This document shows, piece by piece, positions 1-10,560 of a stretch of 64,000 bases of DNA. The position numbers and the translations under genes were made by a program. Within the stretch, counting starts at the first letter, position 1. Every line of letters begins with the position of its first letter. Source of the stretch: Liquidambar formosana. Its lineage: Eukaryota > Streptophyta > Magnoliopsida > Saxifragales > Altingiaceae. The stretch is from assembly GCA_039720395.1 (NCBI GenBank), contig CM077821.1, forward strand, positions 40,484,792 to 40,548,791. The letters run 5' to 3'. The notes under the pieces were generated by a model. That model was not told where the DNA came from. It was given only the letters and a program-made list of their open reading frames with translations, and did no database searches.

Positions 1-579
1 AGGAAATCCATGGCTCTCTCCTTCGGCTAGCAATCTAGCTACATCAGCGTTATTTGGTGATATCAAGTACTCATCACCAAAAACTCCAAAAACTGCTTTA
101 ACAAATTTTTTCAGACTTTCAATTGTTGTGTTTTCACCAATCCTCACATAATCGTCTGTAACATCTGCCGCTAGTCCATAAGCTAGCATTCTCATTTCAG
201 TAGTGACCTTTTGTAAAGATGACAAACCTAGGACTCTAGCTGCATTTCTCTTTTGAACAAAGTATCGATTATAAGCTTCCACTGCATTGACAATTCGGAG
301 AAAGAGAGATTGCCTCATTTGGAACCTCCTCCGAAAATCAATAGGACTGTACATGAGGTTTTCTGCGAAATAGTCTTTGTAGAGTCTATTATGCCCTTTA
401 ATTCAATCTCTGTCCTTAGTCGCATGTCCTTTAATGGATTCGCAGCGACATTTGCTCCCTCCATCTACATTCAATAGCCATTGTTGTAGAGCAACTACTG
501 CCATGATTTCCAACTCATCATGGGATGAGTTTGAGTTGGAGTTAGAGTTGAAGTTAGAACTATTAAGAAGTAACTCCAT
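1..579 (-). pseudogene. PIF/Harbinger transposase, N-terminal part, with in-frame stop; runs off left edge
   Basis: Read on the - strand from the ATG at 579-577, one frame runs to the window edge with a single stop. It opens with an Asn/Ser-rich stretch. After the stop it continues with the segment typical of plant Harbinger (HARBI1/ALP1-like) transposases: a GHNRLYKDYFAENLMY block, an FRRRFQM..LFLRIV block, an LQKVTTEMRMLAYGLA block and a DDYVRIGE-TTIESL block just before the catalytic DDE domain, which would lie outside the window. The stop (TGA, 403-405) follows Arg-Asp where Arg is usual, so it may have arisen by CGA to TGA change at a methylated CpG. The family performs cut-and-paste transposition with a MYB-like partner, which is not seen here. 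Family is clear; activity is unlikely because of the stop. A start at GTG 597-595 is possible but less likely. Confidence 0.82.
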
Positions 580-1349
580 ATAAAAATCGTCTACCACGGA
601 GAAAAAGAAATGTGTAAAAAAAAAAGAAAGAAAAGAAGATGAGAAGAATATATAGGATATGATAGGAGATAATATTGAGAAGTTGGTGGAAATTAATAAA
701 TGTGTATGAGATTGAGGGGTGAAGTGGTTCTATTTATAAAGAAAAGAGAAGAATATTTTGAATTTGAACTTCAACGGTCATATTTACTAAAAGACAAAAA
801 AAAATGGTCGTAATAGGTAAAAGACAAAAAAAGGGTAATAAATTTGAATTCAAATTTAAATTAAAAATTTTATTTGCAATTTGAATTCAAACGACAACTA
901 TCACCATTTTTATATTTTTTTAAATAATAGTTGTTTAAATTATTGTGTACTTTATATTTTATTAAAAATAAATTCAAACGTTTCACGTTAAAAATTTGAG
1001 TTCAAATAACATTTTAAATATTTATATCTTTAATAACGGTATTTTTTAGAATAATCATGTTATTTTAAAAATAATATAAAAAAATAATTTTTTATTATTA
1101 AAATAATAAATTTATTATTTTAATAATAATCATGCTTGTTTTTTGTTCCAACGGTCTTAAAATTTATAAAATAATATTTAAATATATTTAAAGTATTAAA
1201 ACATTAAAATATATGAAATAATAATAAAATATTGAGAGTTGCTATCTCTCTTAGAGCTCCCCATTTTAGAATGAGGTGGTAAATTGCCACCTAAGATAGC
1301 AAAGTACAATTTACTACCTCAAATTTGCTACCTCTTGTTGGAGATGCTC
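1..1349 (-). mobile_element. PIF/Harbinger DNA transposon, 5' half with terminal inverted repeat
   Basis: The transposase fragment is preceded (580-1240) by very AT-rich noncoding sequence and then by a terminal region at 1240-1349. That region reads, in element orientation, GAGCATCTCCAACAAGAGG followed by repeated GGTAGTAAATT / GGTGGCAATTT motifs. This is the usual look of plant Harbinger ends. The three bases TAA at 1350-1352 fit the TWA target duplication of the superfamily. The other end is outside the window, so the duplication cannot be confirmed. Confidence 0.68.
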
Positions 1350-1370
1350 TAAGGGGGGTTCAGTTCTTTT

Positions 1371-2580
1371 TTGTCTTTAGTTGGTACCACTCCAGAGATA
1401 CCCAAATTCCACCCTATCCTGATAAAGCTAAGGATCATAGGTAGAGGCTAGCTAATACATATATGTACCAAAAAATAGAAAGAAAAGAACTTCGGCCCAT
1501 GCACCTGCCACTGTGTTTCCACATATATATCTAATGCAAGTGTGTGTATCCCATGTATGTGTGGGTCAATTTTATGGTTATTATGAATTTTTTTGAGATT
1601 ACGTTGTTTATGTGGATTTTCTCGTTTGTGTTGTGTGTTTTCTTAGCTTTGTATAGCCAAAAAAGAGTATGTGATGGGAAAAGAAGCACCATGATCCACT
1701 TGGGGTTGGTTAATTGAATATATTTACTATTATAGAAGGAAAAAGAAGTAAATATTTACCATTACTTTTGTTTGTCAATCTAAAGCTATATCACCTGTTA
1801 AATCGTTAGTAATCCGATGCCTTTTTCCTATGGCCTCAGAAGAACTGTGGTATTATCATTCCATATGAACGCTTGCACTTTGATTGGGGAATGATGATGT
1901 TAAAGCTACATGATGAATGTTTGACATCAACATTGTCAGTGACGAAAAAAAAAAATAATAACGATATCAATAAGAAAAAGTTTATGTTAATAATATAGTC
2001 CAAATGGGTTCAATCAAGAACTCATAAAATTAACTCACATTCAACATCGAAAAAAAGACTTTAAATATTAATGACATTAATATCTTACAAATATACGTAT
2101 GGGGGAGGACTTATTTTCTCAAAAGAGGTTGTCTGTTACGAGGGCTTCTTTGTCCCCATTCCTATGGACTGCTATTTTTATGTTATTTTGATCAAGGAAC
2201 AAAAAGATAAAAAATAAAATAAAATAAAGATAGGAACCCCACCATCACTTTAAGCCTGTCGCATGCACTATTATAAATTCAATCTAATGCACTTCATCTG
2301 TTTTATAAAGATAGGGCATTTTTGTAATTTTCTTTATCCCAAAACATTTGACCATTTTGAAAAGTCAAATCATATTTTTTTCTTGGATTTCCTTATACTA
2401 CCCTTTCTTATTTCAAGAAATACTTTTCACAAAATCCAATGACAATTAGTAAGAAAGGGTATTTTGGAAAGATGAAATTTAATAAGTGAGAAGTCAATAC
2501 AATGATGGCTTTTCTTAAATTGCGTGTTTTGTCAAACTTGGCCTATCTTTTTGGGACAAGAGAGTTCATTAAAATGGGTT
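1371..2580 (+). repeat. 1.2-kb direct duplication, copy A
   Basis: This segment matches 14197-15385 in the same orientation over nearly its whole length, from TTGTCTTTAGTTGG to ATTAAAATGGGTT. Copy A has about 60 extra bases near 1755-1825 and lacks the long AT microsatellite of copy B. No coding sequence is recognised. The left edge lies about 20 bp from the Harbinger terminus, so the element inserted beside or into the copy. The right end is a Stowaway-type MITE present in both copies, so that MITE predates the duplication. Confidence 0.85.
2292..2564. mobile_element. Stowaway-type (Tc1/mariner) MITE, copy 1
   Basis: The segment starts with a degenerate ACTTCATCTGTTTTATAAAG and ends with TTTTTGGGACAAGAGAGT. 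These correspond to the ACTCCATCTATCTTACAAAG and CTGGGACGGAGGAGT ends of the better copy at 15094-15369. The CTCC..GGGACGGAGGAG inverted ends and TA flank are the Stowaway signature. The TA duplication is mutated in this copy. Confidence 0.65.
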
Positions 2581-3300
2581 ACCAAATTGGTGCAATAGAA
2601 TAAGTTCATTGAAACACATTGCTTCCAAAAGTTAGAAACTACTTTCAAAACACTAGACAAAGGATTCCCCATGATACTGGTCATTTTGGCTACCACAATA
2701 TCTATCATCTCAATCACAACTGCCAATATCAAGATTAGATTAGCATTCTGGACGTGTAAGCATTTTCTATTAGAAAAAGTTATACCCATAAAGAATAAAA
2801 AAAAAAGCTTTCAAAAGCATTGCTTACCCAAGAAGTTGGTATATAAACATTGCTACCAAATCCGTGAGGGTACTCCAGATGGCAAAAGACTACGGCTCAA
2901 AAACTGTAAATCATAAGTTCGAGTCTCCGCTCCCTCTTTATCAGATGCATGGATTTGTGATTGGTTTGTACATCACGAGGTAAGATGGCCCAAATCTAAA
3001 TTTGGGATTGCAACTCATTTGACTTATATCTATTTGGGTTTTGCTTCTACAACTATTTAACTCACATCTAATAAACCAATTCATTATATTCCCACATCCA
3101 AGTATCCAACCTTAAACCGATCCTTAGCTGTCTCAATGTTTGAATACTAGCTTCAATTGGGGAAAATAATGAAGCCCAGACGAATGGGTGGGGAAAAAAG
3201 TTTATAGCCGAAGCCCACGAAAATGATTTGGGTCCAATCTCATGACTGAAGCCCACATGAATGTCAGAGGGAGATATCACAGTAGAAGCACAAATGAGTA
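2581..3300. other. Intergenic, no gene recognised
   Basis: AT-rich sequence with short, unsupported ORFs. Around 2878-2940 there is a weak tRNA-like box B (AGTTCGAGTCTCC) that may be the remains of a SINE. Nothing else is recognised. Confidence 0.5.
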
Positions 3301-3304
3301 GTTT

Positions 3305-3540
3305 TTAACACTGAGGGGTAACTTAATTGGTTAGGGTACTTATGCCTCAGAAAGTAAAAGGCCAATTGTTTCAACTCTTCGTACTTCCAAGGGACTAGTC
3401 ATTCACCACTGTTTTCCTGGTTGATTACATGCTCAAGTAAGAGGTGCCCTCACTTGAAAGTTGAAACTAAAGAATAGTTTGGCCAAAGACTTGGACATCT
3501 CAAAGTGATACCCAAATTTTTATTATTTATTTTTTAAGAA
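3305..3540 (+). mobile_element. tRNA-derived SINE remnant
   Basis: A box A-like stretch (GGGGTAACTTAATTGGTTAG) resembles the GGGGTAGCTTAGTTGGC start of the complete SINE at 19145-19306, including the following CTTATGCCTCAGAAAGTAAAAGG portion. It is more diverged and no target duplication was found. Confidence 0.5.
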
Positions 3541-3954
3541 CATCTTCATTTGATGCTTAACCCCTCTGTTCAGATTTTAAATTCTTTGTACGTATGATTT
3601 TTATTCCAAAACCTTTCTTTGTTTTTTAGTTTTATGAATTAATGATTGTATTAATAGGGGAAGGATGTGGTTAGCTCATAGTTGCATTAGTTGATTGAAT
3701 AGTATTCTTTGCATTGGCGGTATGAATTGATATCGTGACTTGTTAGGCCCAAAAGGTTAGCGTGGGTTCTCTCTCTCTTATTTATTTATTTATTTTTTGG
3801 GTTCAGAGGGATGAGCAAAGCCCACTAAACAAACTAAGAGCAAAATCTAGGTTTAGCCACCTCAACAAATATCATTACGAGAGCAGCCATTGCAACCGTT
3901 CAATTTTATTTGTAAATCCTACTTATTTTCATTTTTTAAGCTTTTATAAAAACT

Positions 3955-4180
3955 AGTCACGTTGTCTATTAGAAAACACTATTTTAAACAAATTTATAGA
4001 AGAAAATTTTTTCAAAATCCGTCAGTCTAAGAACACTTTTTGGCCATTTACACTTTATTTCATTTTTACAAAATGGAAAATTATAAATGGCCAAAAAATT
4101 TACTTAAATGATGGATTTTGGAAAAATTTTCTCTTTCAAAGTTGTTTAAAATGATGTTTTATAAGGGACTCAATAAGTTT
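3955..4180. mobile_element. Foldback MITE with long inverted arms, copy 1
   Basis: The left arm (TATTAGAAAACACTATTTTA ... TTTTTGGCCATTTA) is repeated in reverse complement in the right arm (TAAATGGCCAAAAAATT ... AAATGATGTTTTATAAGG), with only a short loop around 4055-4070. Relatives occur at 55633-55830 (complete) and as half copies near 10440-10560 and 58005-58115. No transposase is present, so it is non-autonomous. Confidence 0.72.
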
Positions 4181-5459
4181 TTATAAAAACTTAGAAGTGA
4201 AAAGAATGGAAGATTACTCATGAGGGGTGAGCAAAGCCCACCAAACAAGCTTAAGACTGAACCTTAAGCTTCCAACCAACCAACCAACCAACCAACTCTA
4301 GCTCTCGTGCTTCAAGTATTGTAGCTGCGGCCGGAAGAGATCTGAGTGTCCAAGATATTGTACGCCCAGCCTTGTGTATTCTTCAACCTAGGAGGTATCA
4401 ACAACAGCAAAATGATTGAAACACATCCCTTTTGGGCCTCCTTAAAGACTCTTATTCGTGGGGAATTTGGAGTGCAACTTGGAATGACCCATAACTAAAT
4501 CAACTTGGCCTCAATGGATTGAGTTAGCTCGATTTTTCAATCCATTCATTGTAATTTCAATTTAAGAATTTACAGAGCGAACCAAGTTGGTTCTGTCTAG
4601 GATTAGGGGATCAAGTAACTCATGCCCTAATAATATAAAGCAAAATGCAAATTGCACCGAGATGAGATATTGTTAGATGGTTATCTTTTTATAAAAATAA
4701 AAAAAAATGAAAAAATAAAAAGTAAATACCTCATTATTAATCATGTGAGTTGGTGTACATATATATAACACTACTCTAATATACTATTGTACCAGAAAAT
4801 ATGCCATCAATTTGAACGTTATGTTTTTCTTTATTTTCACTATTTTTTTTTTTTTTTTACAGTTCAGATTGTTTTTTTTTTTTTAGTTCATTGTAACATA
4901 GTTTTAAGAAGAGTAAATATAGATTAATTTGGTTTTATTCGATTTGAATCTAATTTAATTTGTATAGAATTTATTAAATCTATTTTTTTTTTTCCTTTTT
5001 TGCCACTAGTGGTATTCAGACCTTTAATCTAAACCTGATGAGGGACTAATCTCAAATAGGGAATGAAAAATCGAACCTTGAGTTTGTCGAGATGCAAGTC
5101 TTTAGAATTTTATTTTGACCCCTGAGAGCATTTCCAATGGTGTGCTAAAAAAATAGTAATAATTTATCTTTGTGTTATATTTGGCATATCCTTAAGCTAA
5201 AATAATTCAAAGTTGATTAAAAAAAAGAAAGAGAATAATGATTGTATTATTTATACCATCGGAGCATATCGAGCTAAATTATAATATTTAACACTATAAC
5301 ATGTGTTAAAATAATAATATTACAAGTAATATAGCCCACAAAATACTCCAACAAAATCAAATTCAATTCGTAATGTGAATGGTAACCATGGTTGATGAAA
5401 TATAATATAGAGTATAGAACACGTAATTATATAGATATTTGACTCTTGTGAAACATGAG
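4181..5459. other. Intergenic, no gene recognised
   Basis: Contains a CCAA tandem (about 4274-4294), a second GAGCAAAGCCCACCAAACAA motif at about 4229 that repeats the one at about 3812 on the other side of the foldback MITE, long T tracts at 4845-4990, and at 5124-5150 a GAGCATTTCCAATGGTGTGC motif like a Harbinger MITE end. No partner end was found for the last. Confidence 0.45.
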
Positions 5460-5900
5460 GATGACATCAGCCTGCCCCGACGTCAAAGTGGTCCGGGTCT
5501 CGCCATGTGCCGCTCCATCTGGAATAACGGAACCAGAGCCCACTGTCTCCTAGTGTTGGTCTATTCGGGTCCCACAAAACCAAAATTTCCAACCTTACCG
5601 TTACGGTGTCGTCTTTAAAATGATCAAGTGATCACGAGACCCACGAAGTTATTGGATGGTGTGCGGTGTGCCCATTCAAATCATGCCACGTCGTTAAATA
5701 ATAAAATTATCCTTCCTCGTTCGACATGGTTCAACGACAACAACCTTTGGTTTCTTTCGAACAATACACAAAAATGCAGCTGGGTTTCAAGGCAACTATG
5801 ATATTTACGGATTTACCCTCATGACACTCTCGACATTGTCGATGGGTGTCGAGGACTCGCGGTTTTTCCACTTAATGATCGATCTATTTCCATGACCGAA
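5460..5900. other. GC-richer island, possible distal regulatory sequence
   Basis: Base composition rises clearly against the AT-rich flanks. The stretch has CCGACGTCAAAG (ACGT core), GCCATGTGCCGC, several CGT/ACG words and no long ORF. It lies about 1.8-2.2 kb upstream of the protease start. It could be a low-copy conserved noncoding element or just older unmethylated sequence; function is not shown. Confidence 0.3.
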
Positions 5901-6482
5901 AGAAGATGGTGAAAGTTGTACGTTTTGAAATAAATTCCTTTTTTGAAAGCATTTTTTAAACTTTTATTTTCCTTTTTCCTTAATTTTTTGAGATCCAAAC
6001 AAGGACTAAATGAAATATATTGTACCTATATGCATTGTACACGTACATATATAAGTCATTTCATTTATAAGACTGAAAGTTGTAATAGATGAGGCAGATA
6101 TTTTATAATTTTGATTCCCCAAATTTATGAATTTTTTTAAAAATAATTAGAACTCCTAATAGAGGTTAAAAAAAAATGTAAACAATAAAATAAAGCGATT
6201 TTCTTACGGTAATCAAAATCCCAAATTATTTATATTTTCGATTGAATTCATATTCACTTTGATTTTGGCAATTGGTTAGAACCCAATTTGGGAGAATTCC
6301 ACACATTAGACTAAAACTTTGGGGTAAATTATTCGTATAGTGATTAGACATAACTTTGAATCCAATTTCCCATATCAAAAGAGGAACAAGTTTGCAATAA
6401 TTTTATGTGAAAACAATTCAGTCATTATTTAATTAAAAAATTTTGGCTATTATTTAAAATAATAATAATAATAATAAAAATT

Positions 6483-6700
6483 TAATCCAATAGTATAGCT
6501 TAGATGGTTAATGACTATGACTTCTAAATTAGAAGTATTAGAATCAAATCTTATAACCTTAACCATTAGATGAACGGAGTTTGTGATGATTGTACATCTC
6601 TTGGGATTAATTTAGGTCCAAACCCAATGAGAGTAGCCCAATGATTGATACCCTCTGTATGTTGTTAAAAATAAAAAAATTAAAAAAAAAAAAAAAAGGA
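6483..6700 (+). mobile_element. tRNA-derived SINE remnant with A-rich tail
   Basis: Box A-like ATAGCTTAGATGGTTAATGA is followed about 30 bp later by a degraded box B (TTAGAATCAAATCTTA), and the segment ends in an A-rich tail near 6666-6697 followed by a GA tract. A target duplication was not found. Confidence 0.5.
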
Positions 6701-6889
6701 GAGAGAGAGAAGAGAGAGAAGGAACTTTCCAAGAAAGTTAGAAACTTAGAATAGTTAAAAGAAAACAGAAAAGCAAAGAAAAAGTCACCCAACAACTTAA
6801 AAATTAAGAAAAAAAAAGTCACCCAACAACTTTTAAACTAGGAAGTTGCAATTTCAACATAAAATTTTTTAGTATTAGATGTTAGGGTT

Positions 6890-7445
6890 TGTTCGTTTGA
6901 CGGGAATTGGGGTGGGAGTTGTAGATTTTCAGGAATTAATAAAAAATGGGTTGTTCGTTTTGCTTAAATCATAGGATTTTAATTTCCCGTGAAATCTCAA
7001 TTCTCGTAATTCATGGGAAATGAAAATCCTATTGAAATACGCAAGAATTAGAAACTCCCACACGTTATTCTCCGCAACCCAAACTCATTTTTTAGAACTT
7101 CACTTCGCATCCTTTTTTTTTTCTCTTTACAAAACAAAGTGTGTAAGAATATTGGCAAAGCAATATGTGTGTTTTGTGTGTTTTTATAAAATCATGTCAC
7201 GGTCTTTGATTTTGAACTCATATTTTATGTTTTTTTAATACCCAAGCAATGTTTTCGCCGGCGATTACCCACATCACCCACTTTCTTCTTTTTCGGTAAA
7301 TTTCAATTAACTGTAGGTTATATCGCTTCACGACTATAACTCTTTGGATCCGATTTCATCTTCTTTTTTTTGAAGTTCTTTTTTTAATAAAAAAAAAATC
7401 ATAAATTCCTATGAAAAATCCTTTTGTAAACCGAACAATCAAAAT
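6890..7445. mobile_element. Putative hAT-like MITE or non-autonomous element in the protease promoter
   Basis: The left end GTTTGTTCGTTTGACGGGAA and the right end (TTTTGTAAACCGAACAATC, reverse complement GATTGTTCGGTTTACAAAA) form an imperfect inverted pair. Near the left end there are inner inverted motifs around GGATTTTAATTTCCC and GGGAAATGAAAATCC (6975-7030). The element would end about 185 bp upstream of the TATA box at 7631. No target duplication was settled. Confidence 0.42.
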
Positions 7446-7630
7446 TCTAACTCTCAGGATTGTAACTCTCGAAAGTTTTAACTCTCGAAAATTTCAAAGT
7501 CGTGAGGATTAGTTTATTTATTTTTCCACAAAGGAATTGCCAATTTCGTTAACTCGTATAGCAACACAAAAGCAATGGTATTTTACCCAAATCGAAGTTG
7601 AGTCTACCGCTGCCCCCTTGTTTTCGTCTT

Positions 7631-7638
7631 TATATAAA
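7631..7638 (+). promoter_or_regulatory. TATA box of the aspartyl protease gene
   Basis: TATATAAA lies 63-70 bp upstream of the ATG at 7701. Transcription would start near 7660, leaving a roughly 40-nt leader. It argues for ATG 7701, which is flanked by CC and followed by G (CCATGG, good context), as the true start. Confidence 0.65.
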
Positions 7639-7700
7639 GAAACCAACAACCAACACAAGCACAATTCAGTCCTATCCTTTCAAATCAAGCTCAAAATTCC

Positions 7701-9087
7701 ATGGCGTTATCTTGCCAGCACTTCTCTCTCTTCCTTCCTCTTCCTCTTCCTCCTCCCCTTCGCTTCATCATCGCTGCCTACAAAACCCACCACCATTTCC
7801 ATCTCTCTCTCACCATTCACCACAACCCCACCCTCAAAACCATGGCAAATGGTCAATCATCTAGCTTCTACGTCCTTGACAAGAGCCCAACACCTGAAAC
7901 ACCCCCACAACAATTCTCTCACCAAAACGCCCCTTTTCCCTCACAGCTATGGCGGTTACTCTGTGTCTCTCAGCTTTGGTACTCCACCGCAGACGCTGCC
8001 TTTCATCATGGACACTGGCAGTAGCCTCACGTGGTTCCCCTGCACAAAACGCTACGTTTGCACAGACTGTTCTTTTCGGTCGAAGACGAACTCCACCAAA
8101 ATTGCTGCTTTTGTGCCCAAACTGTCGTCTTCTTCGAGGATTTTGGGTTGCAGGAACCCCAAATGCGGGTGGGTTTCCAACCCGGATGTTGGGTCTCGGT
8201 GCCCGGATTGCAAGCCGGGTTCGGGCAATTGTACGCAGAGTTGCCCGCCTTATGTGATTCAGTATGGGTCCGGAGCGACGGCGGGAATTCTTCTGTTGGA
8301 GAATCTTGATTTTCCCGAGAAAATTGTGACCGATTTTCTTGTCGGGTGCTCGATTATATCTGCCCGTCAACCGGCCGGAATTGTGGGGTTTGGCCGTGGG
8401 CCGACGTCGGTGCCGGCGCAGATGGGTCTCAAGAAGTTCTCTTACTGTCTACTGTCTCACGACTTCGACGACACCCCGGGAAGCAGCGACCTCGTTTTGG
8501 ACAGTGGAGGGTCAGATTCCGGCAAGACCGGCGGCGGTGTCAGCTACACCCCATTCCTCAAGAACCCAGTTACCAATGATTCCGCATTCAGCGATTTTTA
8601 CTACGTGAGTCTCAGAAGAATCATCGTCGGCGACAAGCACGTCAAAATCCCTTACCGGTTTCTGGTGCCGGGATCTGATGGCAACGGCGGGACGATAGTA
8701 GATTCCGGCTCGACTTTCACCTACATGGACAGCCGGGTTTTTAAGCCGATCGCATTAGAGTTCGAAAGGCAGATGGCGAATTACACAAGAGCAACCGATA
8801 TCGAATTCTTGTCCGGTTTACAGCCGTGTTTCGACGTTTCCGGCAAGAAAACGGTGTCGTTCCCGGAACTGTATTTCCAGTTCAAAGGTGGGGCGAAGAT
8901 GGCATTGCCGTTGGCGAATTATTTTTCGTTCCTTGGTAATTCCGGCGTGGTCTGCATGACGTTGGTGACGAGTGATCTCGCTGGAGGGCCGTCGATTGTT
9001 TTGGGGAATTATCAGCAGCAGAATTATTACATGGAGTTTGATTTGGAGAATGAGAGATTGGGATTTAAAAAACAAAAATGCAAATAA
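7701..9087 (+). CDS. Nepenthesin-type (A1B) aspartyl protease, with a one-base frameshift near the start
   Basis: Single-exon secreted or membrane-associated aspartic endopeptidase, related to At3g52500/At4g16563-type plant proteases. After removing one base the product is about 461 residues. It has a hydrophobic signal peptide rich in Phe/Leu, a propeptide, then GGYSVSLSFGTPPQTL, first catalytic motif Asp-Thr-Gly-Ser (8011-8022, about D104), the cysteine-rich nepenthesin insert after it (CTKRYVCTDC and several CxxC pairs), second catalytic motif Asp-Ser-Gly-Ser (8701-8712, about D334), and the usual ending with IVLGNYQQQNYYMEFDLEN and LGFKKQKCK. The frame with the catalytic domain is open upstream to 7513 but has no ATG before 7849. 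The TATA-supported ATG at 7701 is in another frame and enters the catalytic frame only if one base is dropped in the CTTCCTCTTCC tract (about 7725-7750). Starting at 7849 would lose the signal peptide. Family very sure; exact start and intactness uncertain. Substrate is not predictable. Confidence 0.9.
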
Positions 9088-10384
9088 ATATATGGATAGG
9101 ACTATAGAAAAGTATCAGCCACACTGACATGGTTGGTGCTTGAGAAATAACGGCGGCGTAAAACGAGGATGGTGAAAGTGGCGGCGGCACCGTGGCATTG
9201 GTGGTGCTCGTTTTGGCCGGTATGATGGTAGGGGTTTTATAATAGCGATTATGTTTTTATTTCAATTATTATAGGAATATATGCTTCCAAATGGTGGAAT
9301 TGATTAAAGTTTTACCAAAAGTTATTGTTACCATGATAAATAATTTGTTTGAAAAATATTTAAACAGTGCTTTTGCAATAGTCTTTGTGCTGAATTGCTG
9401 ATGAGATTTTGGCATTTGCATTGCCTTTGTCTAGTTCAATTTTGGTGGTCGTGTTTTTGCCCTTTCTCTTTCATTTTATATTTATTTGTTATTTTATTTA
9501 TTTATTTATTTTTTGGTTGGGGGGTGTTAGACATGGATATTTTAACAATCCTACCATTTTCCCCTAGTTCCGAGTATTTATAAAGTCTCGATATCCAATT
9601 TTTAGTCCCACTAGGCTACTAGTAGGATTGAAAATTTGAATTCGAGGCTTTCACATAGAAAAGAAAGAGATGTCATTTTGCTACAAATTCATTGGCTTTT
9701 TTTTTTTCTTTTTCCTTCTTCTTCTGAGTAATGCTATGTTGTCCGGCCGTAAAGGTTTTTTAAATCCTAGTAAACTGATGTGATTGGTTACAAAAAACTT
9801 TGAATTTGGACAGCATTTTATTTAATTTTATAAAAAAAAGACCCCAATATGTAACATCTCACCACTCACATGGATCAACCAAAAATGTCAATACTAACTA
9901 TAACCATGAAAATCTCACGGAGTATTTAAGTGGTCCAAGAGGGTCAAAAATTACTTTTTGAAGCTTGATCCTTACCAATTGAGTTGCCTCTTACATTGGA
10001 TAATTTGGACAAATTAACTGGATGGAATGGGTGACATACATAACAAGAAAAATATCCTACATTGACCAAAATTATAAAAAGGACAATCTTACCGTAGGGA
10101 ACAACCAGAACAACAGTGACCTTTCTTTCTTTATTTCTTTCTTGTACGAACGGTTGGTTAATGAATAAGGGTTGAAGGCATTTGTGAAGCTCACGTGCAT
10201 TTAAAACCGTGAGTCTATGATCTATACTCAGCCACGTACCTTGAGATGGCTTTCAGACCAGTTGATTTGATCTGAGTTTTTTACGGTTCTAGGTGAACTC
10301 TTGAAATTGAGTCCTCCATACCTCCTCCAATTTTTTTTTTTTTTTTTTTCGGTCCTGGTACCAACAAATGTAGGTTTTTTTTTA
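9088..10384. other. Intergenic downstream of the protease, no gene recognised
   Basis: The first 150 bp after the stop are GC-richer and may be the 3' UTR. The rest is AT-rich with TTTA tandem tracts (about 9489-9512) and T-rich tracts. No repeat family was recognised with confidence. Confidence 0.45.
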
Positions 10385-10560
10385 CACATCCTACTGATTT
10401 TAGTTTCTTAAAGTTTAATTTAATAAAAATGTAAAAGATTTTTTTAAAAAAAATGACCACACTGTCCACTAAAAACATCATTTTAAATAATTTTGTAGAA
10501 GAAAACTTTTCCAAAATTTTTCATTTAAATAGACTTTTTGGCCAAAAAAAGGTCCATTAA
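10385..10560. mobile_element. Foldback MITE, half copy
   Basis: CCACTAAAAACATCATTTTAAA, GTAGAAGAAAACTTTTCC and ATTTAAATAGACTTTTTGGCC match the left arm of the complete copies at 3955 and 55633. The right arm is missing. The sequence upstream (ATCCTACTGATTTTAGTTTC) also matches sequence upstream of the 3955 copy (ATCCTACTTATTTTCATTTT, about 3916), so the true element is longer than the palindrome. Confidence 0.55.

Noticed and set aside
7861..8370. 169-codon - strand ORF and several + strand ORFs inside the protease gene
   Set aside because: Arise from the GC-rich coding sequence read in wrong frames; the protease frame carries both catalytic motifs.
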